NCBI GenBank assembly: GCA_902606075.1
Contig: CACLEU010000007.1
Location: 1-43,113, forward strand
DNA: 43,113 nucleotides
From: an uncultured Pelagibacteraceae bacterium
GTDB lineage: Bacteria > Pseudomonadota > Alphaproteobacteria > Pelagibacterales > Pelagibacteraceae
Direction of reading: 5' to 3'
Shown in pieces: positions 24,514 through 35,033 of the stretch; position 1 is the first letter of the stretch, and every line of letters starts with the position of its first letter. Under the pieces are notes generated by a model that searched no databases, was not told the origin of the DNA, and was given only the letters and a program-made list of their open reading frames with translations. A program made the translations under genes and the position numbers.

Positions 24514-26619
24514 TTATCCTGCTATAACTGCTAATAAAAGTAACGCTACAATGTTGGTAATTTTTATCATCGGATTTACCGCGGGACCTGCTGTATCTTT
24601 ATATGGATCGCCTACAGTATCACCTGTAACTGCAGCTTTATGCGCTTCGGACCCTTTTCCACCAAAATTGCCATCCTCAATATATTTTTTTGCATTGTCC
24701 CATGCTCCACCACCTGCGGTCATTGAAACAGCAACAAATAAACCAGTAATAATTACACCTAATAACATTGCTCCTACAGATGCTAGGGCAGCAACTTGAC
24801 CGCCTATAAATAAAATAGCCAAATATAAAACTATAGGAGAAAGTACAGGAAGAAGTGATGGTAATATCATTTCTTTAATAGCTGCAACTGTAAGTAAATC
24901 TACGAGTTTTGCATAATCTGGTTTTTGTTTTTTTTTCATTATGCCTGGATATTTTTTAAACTGCCTTCTAACTTCAATAACAACTGCACCACCTGCTCTA
25001 CCAACAGCTTGCATTCCCATTGAACCGAAAAGATAAGGTAACATACCACCTATAAGTAAACCAACTACGACGTATGGATTAGATAAATCGAAAGTTACAA
25101 TAATTCCCTCTAGATTTGAACCAGCTACTTTTGAAAAATGTTTAATATCCTCTGTATAAGCTGCAAATAAAACTAATGCACCTAAACCAGCTGAACCAAT
25201 CGCATATCCCTTCGTTACAGCTTTTGTAGTATTTCCAACAGCATCTAATGCATCAGTTGTTTTTCTGACATTATTTGGTAATTTTGACATTTCTGCAATT
25301 CCACCAGCATTATCGGTCACTGGGCCATAGGCGTCTAGAGCCACAACCATTCCCGCAAGTGCTAACATAGTAGTTACAGCAATAGCTATGCCATATAATC
25401 CTGCAATATTATTTGTTGTAAGTATACCCGCAACAATGATTAATGCAGGTACTGCTGTTGCTTCTAAAGATATCGCCAAACCTTGTATAACATTTGTTCC
25501 ATGACCAGTTGTTGACGAACTAGCAACACTTCTAACAGGTCTATAATTAGTCCCAGTGTAATATTCTGTGATCCAAATTAATAATCCAGTGATAACTAAA
25601 CCAATTATACCACAATAATACAAACTCATTCCTGTGAACGATTTATCTTTAAGAGTATAAGCGTTATCTAGTCCTAGAACATAGTCTGTAACTGGGTATA
25701 AAATTATTAATGAGGAAACAGCAGAAACTACAAAACCTTTATATAAAGCATTCATTACATTTTTGCTTTTTCCTAATTTTACAAAAAAAGTTCCAATTAT
25801 TGATGTTAATATACAAGCACCTCCAATAGAAAGAGGATATATCATCATTTTCATGTCTCCAGGAAAAAATATAGATGACAAAACCATTGTTGCTACAATT
25901 GTAACAGCATATGTTTCAAACAAATCTGCAGCCATTCCAGCACAATCACCAACATTGTCTCCAACATTGTCAGCTATTACCGCTGGATTTCTTGGATCAT
26001 CTTCAGGAATTCCTGCTTCTACTTTTCCAACTAAGTCAGCTCCAACATCAGCTCCTTTTGTAAAGATACCACCACCTAATCTTGCAAATATAGAAATGAG
26101 TGATGCTCCAAAACCCAATGCAACTAAAGCATTAACTATTTCTCTTTCATCAATATTAAATTTTAATAACAAATAATAATAAACAGCAATTGATAATAAT
26201 GCTAAGCCTGCAACTAACATTCCAGTAACAGCGCCTGATTTAAATGCTACATCTAAACCGCTTGCTAATCCTTTTCTTGATGCCTCTGCTGTTCTTACAT
26301 TTGCCTGGACTGATACTAACATACCAACGTATCCGGCTATACCCGAGAGTGTAGCACCAACTAAATAACCTAAACCAACTAAAACACTAAATGAAAAACT
26401 TACAATAACCAGAACTACAACGCCAACTATTGCAATAGTTTTATATTGTCGATTTAAATATGCTTTTGCACCAATTTGAATAGCTGATGCAATCTCTTGC
26501 ATTTTTGAATTACCTGGACTCGAACTTAAAATATTTTTACCTGTAAAATAACCGTAAACAATAGATAATAAACCAGCGAATATTGTGTATATTAAAATTG
26601 TTTCTGTATTATCAAGCAT
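24514..26619 (-). CDS. hppA: K+-independent proton-translocating pyrophosphatase
   Basis: Integral membrane pump that couples pyrophosphate hydrolysis to H+ transport. It has 701 residues and about 16 hydrophobic helices. The active site shows [35 protein letters not shown] near 190-225, and the C terminus repeats the Asp-rich [18 protein letters not shown]. The subtype marker [20 protein letters not shown] has Lys where K+-dependent enzymes have Ala, so it should be K+-independent. Energy-saving pumps of this kind suit oligotrophic marine cells. A single-gene unit by spacing, with a 56-base upstream gap after thiL. Confidence 0.97.
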   Translation of the reverse strand: MLDNTETILIYTIFAGLLSIVYGYFTGKNILSSSPGNSKMQEIASAIQIGAKAYLNRQYKTIAIVGVVVLVIVSFSFSVLVGLGYLVGATLSGIAGYVGMLVSVQANVRTAEASRKGLASGLDVAFKSGAVTGMLVAGLALLSIAVYYYLLLKFNIDEREIVNALVALGFGASLISIFARLGGGIFTKGADVGADLVGKVEAGIPEDDPRNPAVIADNVGDNVGDCAGMAADLFETYAVTIVATMVLSSIFFPGDMKMMIYPLSIGGACILTSIIGTFFVKLGKSKNVMNALYKGFVVSAVSSLIILYPVTDYVLGLDNAYTLKDKSFTGMSLYYCGIIGLVITGLLIWITEYYTGTNYRPVRSVASSSTTGHGTNVIQGLAISLEATAVPALIIVAGILTTNNIAGLYGIAIAVTTMLALAGMVVALDAYGPVTDNAGGIAEMSKLPNNVRKTTDALDAVGNTTKAVTKGYAIGSAGLGALVLFAAYTEDIKHFSKVAGSNLEGIIVTFDLSNPYVVVGLLIGGMLPYLFGSMGMQAVGRAGGAVVIEVRRQFKKYPGIMKKKQKPDYAKLVDLLTVAAIKEMILPSLLPVLSPIVLYLAILFIGGQVAALASVGAMLLGVIITGLFVAVSMTAGGGAWDNAKKYIEDGNFGGKGSEAHKAAVTGDTVGDPYKDTAGPAVNPMIKITNIVALLLLAVIAG

Positions 26620-26639
26620 AATTTAGATTTTAAAAATCG

Positions 26640-26668
26640 GACAATACAAAAAAAAACATAAAAGGCAA
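26640..26668 (-). promoter_or_regulatory. weak candidate promoter for hppA
   Basis: On the minus strand TTGCCT, a 16-base T-rich spacer and TATTGT lie in the 56-base gap upstream of hppA, each matching consensus at 4 of 6. Positions are approximate. Confidence 0.3.
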
Positions 26669-26675
26669 TAAAATA

Positions 26676-27641
26676 TTAAAAAAAATTATGCTCATACCCA
26701 GGCATTTTTGATAATTTTACACTTTTATTTCCGTTTAATAGCGTAAACTTGTGTTTTTTTTTTAATGTAATCTTACCAATTCTACTAATTTTAGTTTTAG
26801 TTATTTTTGCAAGTTTATTAATTTTAATTCTATTACATTTAGGAGCAGAGAATAAAATTTGATAATCATCACCATTAAAAATGAATTTTTTTTCATCTAG
26901 ATTATTAATTTTTAAAAAAAGCATCAATTTTTTTGATAATGGTATTTTATTGTAATAAATTTCACTAGATAAATTCTGTTTGTTAAGCATTTTAACCAAA
27001 TCAATCAATAGACCATCAGATATATCAATAGATGTATTGGCAAACTTAGATAGATGTTTGGAAAAATCTAAATTTATTGTTGGTAAGTAAAATTTTTGAA
27101 TAAAATATTTTTTGTAGATATTTCTGTAATACTTTTTTTTTTGTAAATATTTTAATCCAACAAAACTATCCCCAAGATCACCGGTTACATATAAATCATC
27201 ATTAATTTTGCCATTATTTCTTTTAATAATTTTTTTACTATAACCAAGAGATATAACGGTAAAAGAAATTTTTTCTGAATAAACAGTATCTCCTCCAGAC
27301 AATTTAATGGAATATTTTTTTTGTTCAGATTTTAAAGAATTAGAAATTTTTCTTAAATTAATTTTATTAAAATTTTTACTATTACCGCTACCTGACAAAA
27401 AGTAATATTTTGGTGTTACACCTTTACAGATCAAGTCAGATATTGATGCACGTATTATTTTTTTTATTATTAAATCTGGGTTTTTAAAATCTGGGAAGTG
27501 AGTTTTTTCAACATATGTATCTACTGAAATAACATTATTACTTTTTTTATCATAAAAAACATCATCATTCAAACTCAATGCTGATGGATTGTTCCTAACT
27601 AGTTTAGAGAAATATTTATTAATTAAATAACTTTCATTCAT
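26676..27641 (-). CDS. thiL: Thiamine-monophosphate kinase
   Basis: ATP-dependent phosphorylation of thiamine phosphate to the active cofactor thiamine diphosphate. The 321 residues begin with a ThiL-like NKYFSKLVRNN and ALSLNDDVFYD (the D-D metal site). VISVDTYVEKTHFP is the counterpart of the conserved VDTLVEG.HF. KLSGGDTVYS, VTGDLGDSFVGLKYL, SIDISDGLLIDL and FNGDDYQILFSAP follow. It overlaps nusB by eight bases, the usual nusB-thiL pairing. It is the last gene of the riboflavin/one-carbon run. Confidence 0.93.
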   Translation of the reverse strand: MNESYLINKYFSKLVRNNPSALSLNDDVFYDKKSNNVISVDTYVEKTHFPDFKNPDLIIKKIIRASISDLICKGVTPKYYFLSGSGNSKNFNKINLRKISNSLKSEQKKYSIKLSGGDTVYSEKISFTVISLGYSKKIIKRNNGKINDDLYVTGDLGDSFVGLKYLQKKKYYRNIYKKYFIQKFYLPTINLDFSKHLSKFANTSIDISDGLLIDLVKMLNKQNLSSEIYYNKIPLSKKLMLFLKINNLDEKKFIFNGDDYQILFSAPKCNRIKINKLAKITKTKISRIGKITLKKKHKFTLLNGNKSVKLSKMPGYEHNFF

Positions 27642-28038
27642 TTTGTAATCTTAAATTTTTTGAAATTTTGTCTAATAAAGCGTTAAGATATTTTGTTTTT
27701 GAATCTTCAACAAAAAAATTAGATGCATTTAAATATTCTTTAATTATAATTTTAGATGATCTTGAAGGTTTATACAAAAGTTCAAATATAGCACTTTTTA
27801 AGATTATTAAAAAAACTTTATCAAGTTTTTTTATATTCAAGTCTTCAGTTAAATATTTTTGGATCTCTCCATTTATAATTTCATCTCTCTCTATAGTCCC
27901 ATAGACAATATCCTTAATAAACTTTTTAAACCTATGTTTTGGAATTAATATTTTCTGGTCAGAATTATAATATTTTCCATATAAAAGTTGTATGATTATA
28001 ACCCTTGGATTATTTTTAGGGCTGTATATTGGTTTCAT
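27634..28038 (-). CDS. nusB: Transcription antitermination factor NusB
   Basis: 134-residue all-helical RNA-binding protein that with NusE supports antitermination on rRNA operons. Visible features are PRVIIIQLLYGKYY at the start, the central helices KFIKDIVYGTIERDEIINGEIQKYL, and LKSAIFELLYKPSRSSKIIIKEYLNASNFF, matching LR.A..EL.......VVINE.V..AK. The C terminus KTKYLNALLDKISKNLR fits FVNG.LD. It sits between ribH (14 bases upstream) and thiL, the conserved ribH-nusB-thiL order. Confidence 0.9.
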   Translation of the reverse strand: MKPIYSPKNNPRVIIIQLLYGKYYNSDQKILIPKHRFKKFIKDIVYGTIERDEIINGEIQKYLTEDLNIKKLDKVFLIILKSAIFELLYKPSRSSKIIIKEYLNASNFFVEDSKTKYLNALLDKISKNLRLQNE

Positions 28039-28052
28039 TGTTAAAATATTCT

Positions 28053-28439
28053 TTATTGGGACAAAATACTATTTATAGCTAATGCTGCCTCTTTACCTTT
28101 GTCTTTTCTAGCTACAGCTTGTTTGTAATTAAAACAAGTTAGAATACAATTACCCACAGGTTTTTTGCTTTCTATGCTAATATCTATTATGCCATCTATA
28201 ACCGATTTTGATATCAGATCGAAATGTGCAGTTTTTCCTTTGATTACGCAACCTATAGCAATAAAACCGTCAAATTTTTTTATATTTTTTGAAATTGTAA
28301 CAGGTATTTCAAATACACCAGGAACACTAATTATTTTAAAGATAATATTCTCGTTTAGATTTTTTTTACAACTTGTAAGTAAACTTTTAGATATATTTTT
28401 GTAATAATCTGAGATTACTATAAGAACTTTTTTTCTCAT
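28053..28439 (-). CDS. ribH: 6,7-dimethyl-8-ribityllumazine synthase
   Basis: Penultimate riboflavin step: condenses 3,4-dihydroxy-2-butanone-4-phosphate with the ribitylamino-uracil. The 128 residues are slightly short for the family. VPGVFEIPVTISKNIKKFDGFIAIGCVIKGKTAHFDLISKSVIDGI contains the G(A/S).E.P and GxVI.G.T.HF motifs, with the catalytic His. The end RKDKGKEAALAINSIL matches N(K)G.EAA.AAL. Its start overlaps the ribBA stop by ATGA. Confidence 0.93.
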   Translation of the reverse strand: MRKKVLIVISDYYKNISKSLLTSCKKNLNENIIFKIISVPGVFEIPVTISKNIKKFDGFIAIGCVIKGKTAHFDLISKSVIDGIIDISIESKKPVGNCILTCFNYKQAVARKDKGKEAALAINSILSQ

Positions 28440-29536
28440 TTTATAATTTCTTGTTTGACTATTTTTATATCAAATCCCTCTAGACCTACAACTTTTTTTG
28501 GAGATCTTGTAACTAAAATCATATTCTTAATTTTTAATGATTTAATAATTTGAGCACCTATACCATAATTTCTGATTAATTGATCAGATGACCTCTTAAT
28601 ATTTTCTGATTTTAAGTTCCGCAAAGTTGATGAAACAGATTTTATATTTGTGTCTCTTATAAATATAAGAACACAATTATTAAACTTTTGGAAATATTTT
28701 AGAGTTTTGCTAAACGAATTAGGCAGATTTTTGCCCATTAAATAATTTTCTACAATATTTGATGATATTACTCTAACTCTGATATTTTTGTTTGTTTTAA
28801 TTTTGCCTTTGATAAGTGCAAAATTTTCAGAACCATCCAATAAATTTTCAAAAACTTTAATTAAAAATTTCTGATTATTAATTACTATTTCATCTCTCTT
28901 CTTCAATTTAATTAATTTTTCATTTTTTAGCCTATAAGAGATAAGGTCTTCTATTTTACCAATTTTTAAATTGTGCTTTTTTGCAAATTCAAAGAGTTCT
29001 TTTCCTTTTGTCATTATTCCTTTATCGTTCATTATTTCGCATATAACTGCTGAAGGATTTTTTTTAGCAAGTTTCGAAATATCTACAGATGCTTCTGTGT
29101 GGCCAGCTCTAACCAATACGCCTCCATCTTTAGATATAATTGGAAAAATATGACCAGGTGAAACTATTTCTTCTTTTTTTACTTTATCTTTAATTGCAGT
29201 TTTGATTGTTTTGGATCTATCTTTTGCAGAAATACCAGTTGTAACACCTTTTTTAGCCTCAATTGAAACAGTAAAGGCAGTCTGATTTCTTGAATTATTA
29301 ATTGGCGACATCAATGATAGATTTAATTTTTTAGCTTGTTTATCTGTTATAGCTAAACAAATTAACCCCCTACCATATCTAGCCATAAAATTAATTTTGT
29401 TAGATGATACGTTTGATGCTGGTACAACTAAATCTCCTTCGTTTTCACGATTTTCATCATCTACTAAAATGTACATTTCACCCCTTTTGGCTGAATGTAT
29501 GATTTTGTCTATTGAAGTATAATTACTTTTTACCAT
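28436..29536 (-). CDS. ribB: 3,4-dihydroxy-2-butanone-4-phosphate synthase with degenerate GTP cyclohydrolase II domain
   Basis: 366-residue RibBA-layout protein. The N-terminal half (about 1-205) is an intact DHBP synthase: [16 protein letters not shown] (metal and substrate acids), [14 protein letters not shown], and [32 protein letters not shown] with its catalytic His. The C-terminal half (about 210-366) keeps the RibA fold outline, including [20 protein letters not shown]. The segment that should hold the three zinc cysteines reads [15 protein letters not shown] near 252-266, with none. The cyclohydrolase half is therefore probably inactive; GTP cyclohydrolase II must be encoded elsewhere. 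It lies within the ribD-ribE-ribBA-ribH set. Confidence 0.9.
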   Translation of the reverse strand: MVKSNYTSIDKIIHSAKRGEMYILVDDENRENEGDLVVPASNVSSNKINFMARYGRGLICLAITDKQAKKLNLSLMSPINNSRNQTAFTVSIEAKKGVTTGISAKDRSKTIKTAIKDKVKKEEIVSPGHIFPIISKDGGVLVRAGHTEASVDISKLAKKNPSAVICEIMNDKGIMTKGKELFEFAKKHNLKIGKIEDLISYRLKNEKLIKLKKRDEIVINNQKFLIKVFENLLDGSENFALIKGKIKTNKNIRVRVISSNIVENYLMGKNLPNSFSKTLKYFQKFNNCVLIFIRDTNIKSVSSTLRNLKSENIKRSSDQLIRNYGIGAQIIKSLKIKNMILVTRSPKKVVGLEGFDIKIVKQEIIK

Positions 29537-30113
29537 AATGTTTTTTTATATATTTGGATAAGATATCAATTTCAACATTAACTAATTGACCTATTTTAAG
29601 ATCTGTAAGATTTGTCAGTTTTAAACTGTGAGGTATCAACCATACTTGAAATCCTTTTTTTGTAACTTTAGATATCGTTAGTGATACGCCATTTAAAAGA
29701 ATTGATGCTTTAGGTATCAAATATGATAAATTATTTTTATCGATTGTGAAATCATAAATTCTTGATTTACCTTTCTTAATAATGTTATTTACCTTTGATG
29801 TGCAGTCAACATGACCCTGGCACAAATGACCCGAAATTTTTTGACCATATTTTATTGGTAATTCAAGATTTATCTTGTCTCCTATTGATATATTCTTAAA
29901 TTTAGATCTATTCATTGTCTCTTTTAATAAATAAAATTCCATTACTTTATTCTTGAGTGATACCATTGTTAAACAAACACCGTCACAACATATTGAAATA
30001 CCTAAGTCTTTTTTTTTAACTCTTAGATTGCTTTTGACGAAAATATTTACACCTTTAGTGCTTTTTTTAATCTTATTTACAATCCCTTTATTAAAAATAA
30101 TACCATTAAACAT
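29523..30113 (-). CDS. ribE: Riboflavin synthase alpha chain
   Basis: Final step of riboflavin synthesis: dismutation of two lumazine molecules. The 196 residues form two lumazine-binding repeats, the first starting MFNGIIFNKGIVNKIKK (the family's MFTGI), with ISICCDGVCLTMV and FYLLKETMNRSKF. The second begins near SGHLCQGHVDCTSKV and contains LLNGVSLTISKVTKKGFQVWLIPHSLKLTNL. Length is normal. It overlaps ribBA by 14 bases and follows ribD by two. Confidence 0.94.
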   Translation of the reverse strand: MFNGIIFNKGIVNKIKKSTKGVNIFVKSNLRVKKKDLGISICCDGVCLTMVSLKNKVMEFYLLKETMNRSKFKNISIGDKINLELPIKYGQKISGHLCQGHVDCTSKVNNIIKKGKSRIYDFTIDKNNLSYLIPKASILLNGVSLTISKVTKKGFQVWLIPHSLKLTNLTDLKIGQLVNVEIDILSKYIKKHYGKK

Positions 30114-30115
30114 AA

Positions 30116-31198
30116 TTAACTATAATTGATAACCTTGTCCTCATTTAGATGAATATCTAAATTCATTTTGTTTTTAAATTTATTATTTAATTGATTAACT
30201 ATTTCCTTTATCTTCAATTGTCCATTTGTATTTAAATTTTTGCCACTTTTAAATAGAAAAAATTGATTAATATGTTTTTTTTGTATAAAAGATTTAGTTA
30301 ATTCTTTGCCACCCTCTATTAATAGATAATTTATATTCAATTTAAATAATTTCGTTTTAATTTCTGTAAAATCTAGATTATTTTGATTATCTAAATTAAC
30401 TTTATAATGCTTTATCTTATTCTTTTTAAGTATAGATAATTTTTTTTTATCAGAACTGTTATAAAAAAAAATGCATTTTTTTGTGTTATTTTTAAAGATA
30501 TTAAGATTTTTTTTATAATTTAAGTTTTTATCTAAAATAATTTTTATAGGTGAATAATTTTCTAAACCATTAATTCTACAATCTAAAAATGGATTATCTT
30601 TATTTAAAGTTTTAGATGAAATTAATATTGCGTTATTCTTATATCTTAATAAATGTGAAGTTTTTCTAGATAATTCATTAGTTATGTTTTTATTTTTTTT
30701 TGAATAAATATAATAATCATTAGAGCAAGCTAATTTAGCCGTAATATAAGGAAATTTGTTTTTCCTAATATAAAAGTAACTTTTGTAAAAATCAGTAATT
30801 TCATTCATTCTAATTTGTTTTGTAGAAATATTATGGTTTTTCAAAACTTCTTTTAATTTATTGGCAGTTCTTTCATCAATATCATTAGATCCATATACAA
30901 TTTTTGATATTTTATTTTTAATTATTAAATTGGTACAAGGTGGTGTTTTCCCATGATGTGTACATGGCTCTAAAGTTACATAAATAGTAGAACCTTTTAA
31001 ATCATTTGTATTCGCTAAACGAATAGCATTGTCTTCTGCATGAGGTCTTCCATTAATTGATGTTTTTGAGAGTGATAAAATTTTATTATTTTTAACTATA
31101 ATGCAACCAACAGACGGGTTTCCACCGGTCAAACCCTCATTTTGTTTGGCCAAATTTAAAGCTAATTTAAGATAAAATTTATCGTTTTTTGAAGACAT
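30116..31198 (-). CDS. ribD: Bifunctional pyrimidine deaminase/reductase RibD
   Basis: Deaminates and reduces the pyrimidine intermediates of riboflavin synthesis. In the 360 residues the deaminase domain (about 1-145) carries the zinc motif RPHAEDNAI and [17 protein letters not shown], complete. The reductase domain (about 150-360) has [12 protein letters not shown] in place of the usual K.A.SLDG, then [19 protein letters not shown] and [16 protein letters not shown]. The SLDG position reads SNDY, a divergence, but the rest of the domain is recognisable. The start overlaps nrdR by 20 bases, as in many proteobacteria. Confidence 0.92.
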   Translation of the reverse strand: MSSKNDKFYLKLALNLAKQNEGLTGGNPSVGCIIVKNNKILSLSKTSINGRPHAEDNAIRLANTNDLKGSTIYVTLEPCTHHGKTPPCTNLIIKNKISKIVYGSNDIDERTANKLKEVLKNHNISTKQIRMNEITDFYKSYFYIRKNKFPYITAKLACSNDYYIYSKKNKNITNELSRKTSHLLRYKNNAILISSKTLNKDNPFLDCRINGLENYSPIKIILDKNLNYKKNLNIFKNNTKKCIFFYNSSDKKKLSILKKNKIKHYKVNLDNQNNLDFTEIKTKLFKLNINYLLIEGGKELTKSFIQKKHINQFFLFKSGKNLNTNGQLKIKEIVNQLNNKFKNKMNLDIHLNEDKVINYS

Positions 31199-31637
31199 CT
31201 ATTTTGTCTACAAATTGAACGAAATCTTTCTCTTCCCTGAAATTTCTGTATACAGATGCGAATCTAACATAGGCTACAGGATCTAAGTTTTTGAGACCAT
31301 CCATAACCATAGTTCCTATAGCGCTAGACGATATTTCATTTTGCCCCATTTCTTCCAAAGAATTTGAAATTTTTGTAATAAATTTTTCTACTGTATCGCT
31401 GTCAATGGGCCTTTTTTTCAATGCTATATAAATTGACTTAGATAATTTATCTCTATCAAAAGGTGATTTTCTTCCATTTTTTTTAACAATAAATAGCTCT
31501 CTTATTTGAATTCTTTCAAAAGTTGTAAACCTCTCACCACAAACAGTGCAAAGTCTTCTTCTTCTAATTGCAGTTCCATCCTCTGTTGGTCTAGAGTCAA
31601 CTACTGATGTTTCGCCTTTTTTACAGGGACAAATCAT
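31179..31637 (-). CDS. nrdR: Transcriptional repressor NrdR
   Basis: 152-residue nucleotide-sensing repressor of ribonucleotide reductase genes. The zinc ribbon is [16 protein letters not shown] then [15 protein letters not shown]. The first metal pair reads Cys-Pro-Cys (CxC) instead of the usual CPxC, one residue shorter. The ATP-cone domain covers about 46-150 ([27 protein letters not shown] and [17 protein letters not shown]). It is 7 bases from glyA and overlaps ribD, the conserved glyA-nrdR-ribD order. Confidence 0.95.
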   Translation of the reverse strand: MICPCKKGETSVVDSRPTEDGTAIRRRRLCTVCGERFTTFERIQIRELFIVKKNGRKSPFDRDKLSKSIYIALKKRPIDSDTVEKFITKISNSLEEMGQNEISSSAIGTMVMDGLKNLDPVAYVRFASVYRNFREEKDFVQFVDKIDVFKKR

Positions 31638-31644
31638 TTTTATG

Positions 31645-32955
31645 TTATCTTAAATTTTTATAAATCGGAAACTTGGAGCAAAGATCAATAACTTCTTTTC
31701 TCACTTCACTCTCAACTTTACTATTATCTTCTTGATTAGTTGATAACCCTTTAATTACTTTGGTAATTAAATTACCTACTAATTTAAATTCTTCTAATCC
31801 AAACCCTCTTGTTGTAGCTGCTTGAGTGCCTAATCTAATACCCGAAGTTATCATGGGGCTTTCTGTATCAAAAGGTATTCCATTTTTATTACAAGTTATA
31901 TTAGCTCTACATAAACTATCTGCCGCCATATTACCTTTTACATTGAATGGACGTAAATCAACCAACATCAAATGTGTGTCAGTACCACCCGAATAAATTT
32001 TAAATCCATTATTTTTTAATGTTTCAGCCAACATCTTAGCATTTGCAAGAACGTTTGATATATAATTTCTAAAATCTGGTTTAAGTGCTTCTAAAAAACC
32101 AACAGCTTTAGCAGCAATAACATGCATTAATGGCCCACCTTGGTATCCTGGAAAAACTGCAGAATTAAATTTTTTAGATAGATCTTCTCTGTTTGTCAAA
32201 ATTATTCCCCCTCGTGCACTTCTAAATACTTTATGAGTTGTTGAAGTTACAACATCTGCATGATCAACTGGATTTGGATAACCCTTGCCAGCTACTAGTC
32301 CTGAAAAATGTGCCATATCAACCATCAAATAGGCTCCAACTTTTTCTGCAATTTCTTTGAATCTTTTAAAATCTATAACTCTAGAATAAGCACTACCTCC
32401 TGCAATTATTAACTTGGGCTTATGGTCAATGGCTTTATTTTCAATATCTTTATAATCTAATAATTCAGTTTCCTTATCAACTTCATAGCTTATTGCATTA
32501 AACCATTTACCAGAAACAGATGCCTTGGAGCCGTGAGTTAAATGACCACCAGAGTTTAAACTCATTCCTAAAATTGTGTCCCCAGGTTTTAACAAAGCTA
32601 AGAAAACAGCACCATTAGCTTGAGCACCCGAATGAGGCTGTACGTTTGCAAATTTACAATCAAATAATTTTTTAACTCTATCAATTGCCAAGGTCTCAGC
32701 CGTATCAACATGATCACATCCATTGTAATATCTTTTTCCCGGATAACCTTCTGCATATTTGTTTGTCAGGACAGATCCTTGGGCTTGTAACAATGCATTT
32801 GAAACTATATTTTCAGATGCAATTAACTCTATATGTTCTTGTTGTCTTGAAAGCTCTTCATTAATTGCCTTATAAATTTCAGGATCTGATGTAGAAAGAT
32901 TGTCTTCAAAAAAATTTTGAAAATCTGAGTTTATGTATTTTTTTTCACTAGACAT
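31645..32955 (-). CDS. glyA: Serine hydroxymethyltransferase
   Basis: PLP enzyme that interconverts serine and glycine while loading tetrahydrofolate with a one-carbon unit. The 436 residues show [69 protein letters not shown] and the PLP lysine in [17 protein letters not shown], where the family usually has THKTLRGPRGG. Normal length. SAR11 depends on external or dedicated sources of glycine/serine, so this enzyme is central to one-carbon flow (general knowledge of the clade). It is 2 bases from rpiB. Confidence 0.96.
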   Translation of the reverse strand: MSSEKKYINSDFQNFFEDNLSTSDPEIYKAINEELSRQQEHIELIASENIVSNALLQAQGSVLTNKYAEGYPGKRYYNGCDHVDTAETLAIDRVKKLFDCKFANVQPHSGAQANGAVFLALLKPGDTILGMSLNSGGHLTHGSKASVSGKWFNAISYEVDKETELLDYKDIENKAIDHKPKLIIAGGSAYSRVIDFKRFKEIAEKVGAYLMVDMAHFSGLVAGKGYPNPVDHADVVTSTTHKVFRSARGGIILTNREDLSKKFNSAVFPGYQGGPLMHVIAAKAVGFLEALKPDFRNYISNVLANAKMLAETLKNNGFKIYSGGTDTHLMLVDLRPFNVKGNMAADSLCRANITCNKNGIPFDTESPMITSGIRLGTQAATTRGFGLEEFKLVGNLITKVIKGLSTNQEDNSKVESEVRKEVIDLCSKFPIYKNLR

Positions 32956-32957
32956 AT

Positions 32958-33380
32958 TTAAATATTTTTAATTCTCCTTAAGTGTCTACCACCTTCAAAT
33001 TTAGTTTTTAAAAAAACATTAATTAATTTAATAGCTAAATTTTTACTTATTAGCCTAGATCCTACTGTAATAATATTTGCATTATTATGCAATCTAGATA
33101 ATTTCGTATTTTTCACATTATAACACATGGCTGCCCTTATTTTCTTTACTTTATTTGCTGCCATTGCCATACCTGTGCCTGATCCACACACCAATATACC
33201 AAAATATGACTTATTTTTTGACACCTTTTTTGCCACTTTTTTTGCAAAGATTGGGTAATCTACAGAATTATTAGTATAAGGTCCTAAATTTGTAATTTTG
33301 TATTTCCTTTTATTTAATTTCTTAATTATTTCATTTTTTAAAATAAATCCTGCGTGATCTGATGAAATAAAAATTTTCAA
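32958..33380 (-). CDS. rpiB: Ribose-5-phosphate isomerase B
   Basis: 140-residue RpiB that interconverts ribulose-5-phosphate and ribose-5-phosphate, with the pentose phosphate supplying riboflavin and nucleotides. Motifs are [14 protein letters not shown] at the start, [13 protein letters not shown], the active-site loop [25 protein letters not shown] with its catalytic Cys, and [15 protein letters not shown]. Placement directly before glyA (rpiB-glyA-nrdR) is common in Alphaproteobacteria. Confidence 0.95.
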   Translation of the reverse strand: MKIFISSDHAGFILKNEIIKKLNKRKYKITNLGPYTNNSVDYPIFAKKVAKKVSKNKSYFGILVCGSGTGMAMAANKVKKIRAAMCYNVKNTKLSRLHNNANIITVGSRLISKNLAIKLINVFLKTKFEGGRHLRRIKNI

Positions 33381-33381
33381 T

Positions 33382-33972
33382 TTAATTAAATTTGTAGTTT
33401 AAAACACATGCTACTAAATGTATCCTATTTTCCTCACCACCATTAAAAGCATTATGATATTTTCTGTTATTTGTAATCCAAACTGAACCATCTGCGGGCA
33501 TATGTTTAGCAACATTATCTATGACCATAATTGAGCCTGGATTTGTTATTATAGGAATATGCAATCTTGGTTCTGGATCTCTATGCCAACTTAATGTAGA
33601 TCTAGGTTTTTTAAGTAAAATTCTCACTCGGCCAATTTTATAATTTTTTTGTAAAGTCTCTACTACTTCCTTAAAATATGTATCTTTAAAATCCTCAATA
33701 AATTCTGAGTAAGAGGCCTCATCAATCATTTGATCTCTAACAACTTCTTTGCCAGTTTGATCTGGTTTGGTCCAAAAAACACCTCTCGCTTTATTACCTT
33801 TAATAGAGTCTGGATCTCCAGGTATTTGTGTCAAAGAAATAGCCCCAAAATTAGAAACGCCCCCAACACCCTGAAAATCTTTAATTTTTAATATTTGGTG
33901 ATAAGCTTCTTTAAGTTTTTCAATATCAAATTTGACATTTTGTTTTTGGAAATCATTAAATGATAGTGACAT
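33382..33972 (-). CDS. Aspartyl/asparaginyl (Asp/Arg) beta-hydroxylase-like oxygenase
   Basis: 196-residue member of the cupin-fold Asp_Arg_Hydrox family of Fe(II)/2-oxoglutarate oxygenases. The metal-binding signature is LSWHRDPEPRLHIPI (His-x-Asp), a later YHNAFNGGEENRIHLVACV supplies the distal His and the Arg that binds 2-oxoglutarate. The N-terminal half, with KDFQGVGGVSNFGAISLTQIPGDPDS, has no family I recognise. The substrate (protein or small molecule) is unknown. It is the first gene of the minus-strand run and lies one base before rpiB, with its own upstream promoter candidate. Confidence 0.82.
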   Translation of the reverse strand: MSLSFNDFQKQNVKFDIEKLKEAYHQILKIKDFQGVGGVSNFGAISLTQIPGDPDSIKGNKARGVFWTKPDQTGKEVVRDQMIDEASYSEFIEDFKDTYFKEVVETLQKNYKIGRVRILLKKPRSTLSWHRDPEPRLHIPIITNPGSIMVIDNVAKHMPADGSVWITNNRKYHNAFNGGEENRIHLVACVLNYKFN

Positions 33973-34012
33973 AGTAACTTTTTTATTAATAGCTTATAGA
34001 CTATATTTATAT

Positions 34013-34041
34013 ATATTACTATTGTCGCATATATTTAACAA
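34013..34041 (-). promoter_or_regulatory. candidate promoter for the oxygenase-rpiB-glyA-rib run
   Basis: On the minus strand TTGTTA (34041-34036), an exact 17-base spacer and TAATAT (34018-34013), each 4 of 6. It sits in the 68-base gap shared with the divergent hemB gene and leaves a leader of about 35 bases. Confidence 0.4.
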
Positions 34042-35033
34042 TGATTATCACTGGAAAATATCCAAAATTAAGGATGAGAAGATTGAGAAAAGAGGACTGG
34101 TCAAGAAGACTAGTTAGAGAGAATACTCTTTCAGGAAGTGATTTTGTTTTACCTATATTTATTACAGAGGGTAAAAATAAAAAAATTCAAATAAAATCAA
34201 TGGTTGGTGTTTATAGATACAGTATTGATAATTTATCTGGAATAATTGATAGAGCAATTAAAAATAAAATACCTATGATCGCGTTATTTCCACAAATCAA
34301 TAAAAAATTGAAAGATTTATACGGTTCAGAAGCTTTAAATGAAGACAATTTAATTTCTAGAGCCATCGTAAAAATCAAAAAAAAGTATAAGAATAAAATT
34401 GGTATCATGTGTGATGTTGCACTTGATCCTTATACTTCACATGGGCATGATGGATTACTTAAAAAGAAGGAAATTCTAAATGATGAAACTATAAAAGTTT
34501 TAGTTAAACAGTCATTATTACAGGCTCAGATGGGTTGCGATATAATCGCGCCATCAGATATGATGGATGGCAGAATTGGAGAAATAAGAAAAGAACTTGA
34601 TAAAAACGGATATGAAAAAGTTCAAATTTTGTCCTACGCTGTAAAATATTCTTCTTCTTTCTATGGACCATTTAGAGATGCAATTGGTTCAAAAAAAAGT
34701 CTGAAAGGAGACAAGAAAAGTTATCAGATGGATTATAGTAATTTGAATGAAGCTATAAGAGAAGTAGCAATAGATATAAAAGAAGGCGCAGATATGGTTA
34801 TGGTAAAACCTGGTTTACCTTATTTAGATATAATAAAGGAAGTTAAAGATAATTTCAAAATACCTGTTTTAGCTTACCAAGTGTCAGGAGAATATAGCTT
34901 AATAACAAATGCTATAAAAAATAAAATTTTAAAACAAGAATCTGTTTACGAAACTTTGTTATCTTTTAAAAGAGCCGGAGCAAATGCAATAGTAAGTTAT
35001 TATGCGGATTTTTTGGATAAAATACTAAAATAG
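34041..35033 (+). CDS. hemB: Delta-aminolevulinic acid dehydratase (porphobilinogen synthase)
   Basis: Condenses two 5-aminolevulinate molecules to porphobilinogen for heme synthesis. The 330 residues begin PKLRMRRLRKEDWSRRLVRE. DVALDPYTSHGHDG lies near 130-143, where zinc enzymes have a cysteine triad; none occurs here, so this is the magnesium/zinc-free type usual in Alphaproteobacteria. Active-site lysines are in VKYSSSFYGPFRDA and MVKPGLPYLD, and AYQVSGEYSLI follows. It is divergent from the oxygenase gene and ends directly against the convergent recO stop. Confidence 0.97.
   Translation: MIITGKYPKLRMRRLRKEDWSRRLVRENTLSGSDFVLPIFITEGKNKKIQIKSMVGVYRYSIDNLSGIIDRAIKNKIPMIALFPQINKKLKDLYGSEALNEDNLISRAIVKIKKKYKNKIGIMCDVALDPYTSHGHDGLLKKKEILNDETIKVLVKQSLLQAQMGCDIIAPSDMMDGRIGEIRKELDKNGYEKVQILSYAVKYSSSFYGPFRDAIGSKKSLKGDKKSYQMDYSNLNEAIREVAIDIKEGADMVMVKPGLPYLDIIKEVKDNFKIPVLAYQVSGEYSLITNAIKNKILKQESVYETLLSFKRAGANAIVSYYADFLDKILK

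Noticed and set aside
25763..26176. 137-codon plus-strand frame within hppA
   Set aside because: Antisense to the conserved pyrophosphatase active-site region; Ser/Pro/Ile-rich as expected for a shadow.
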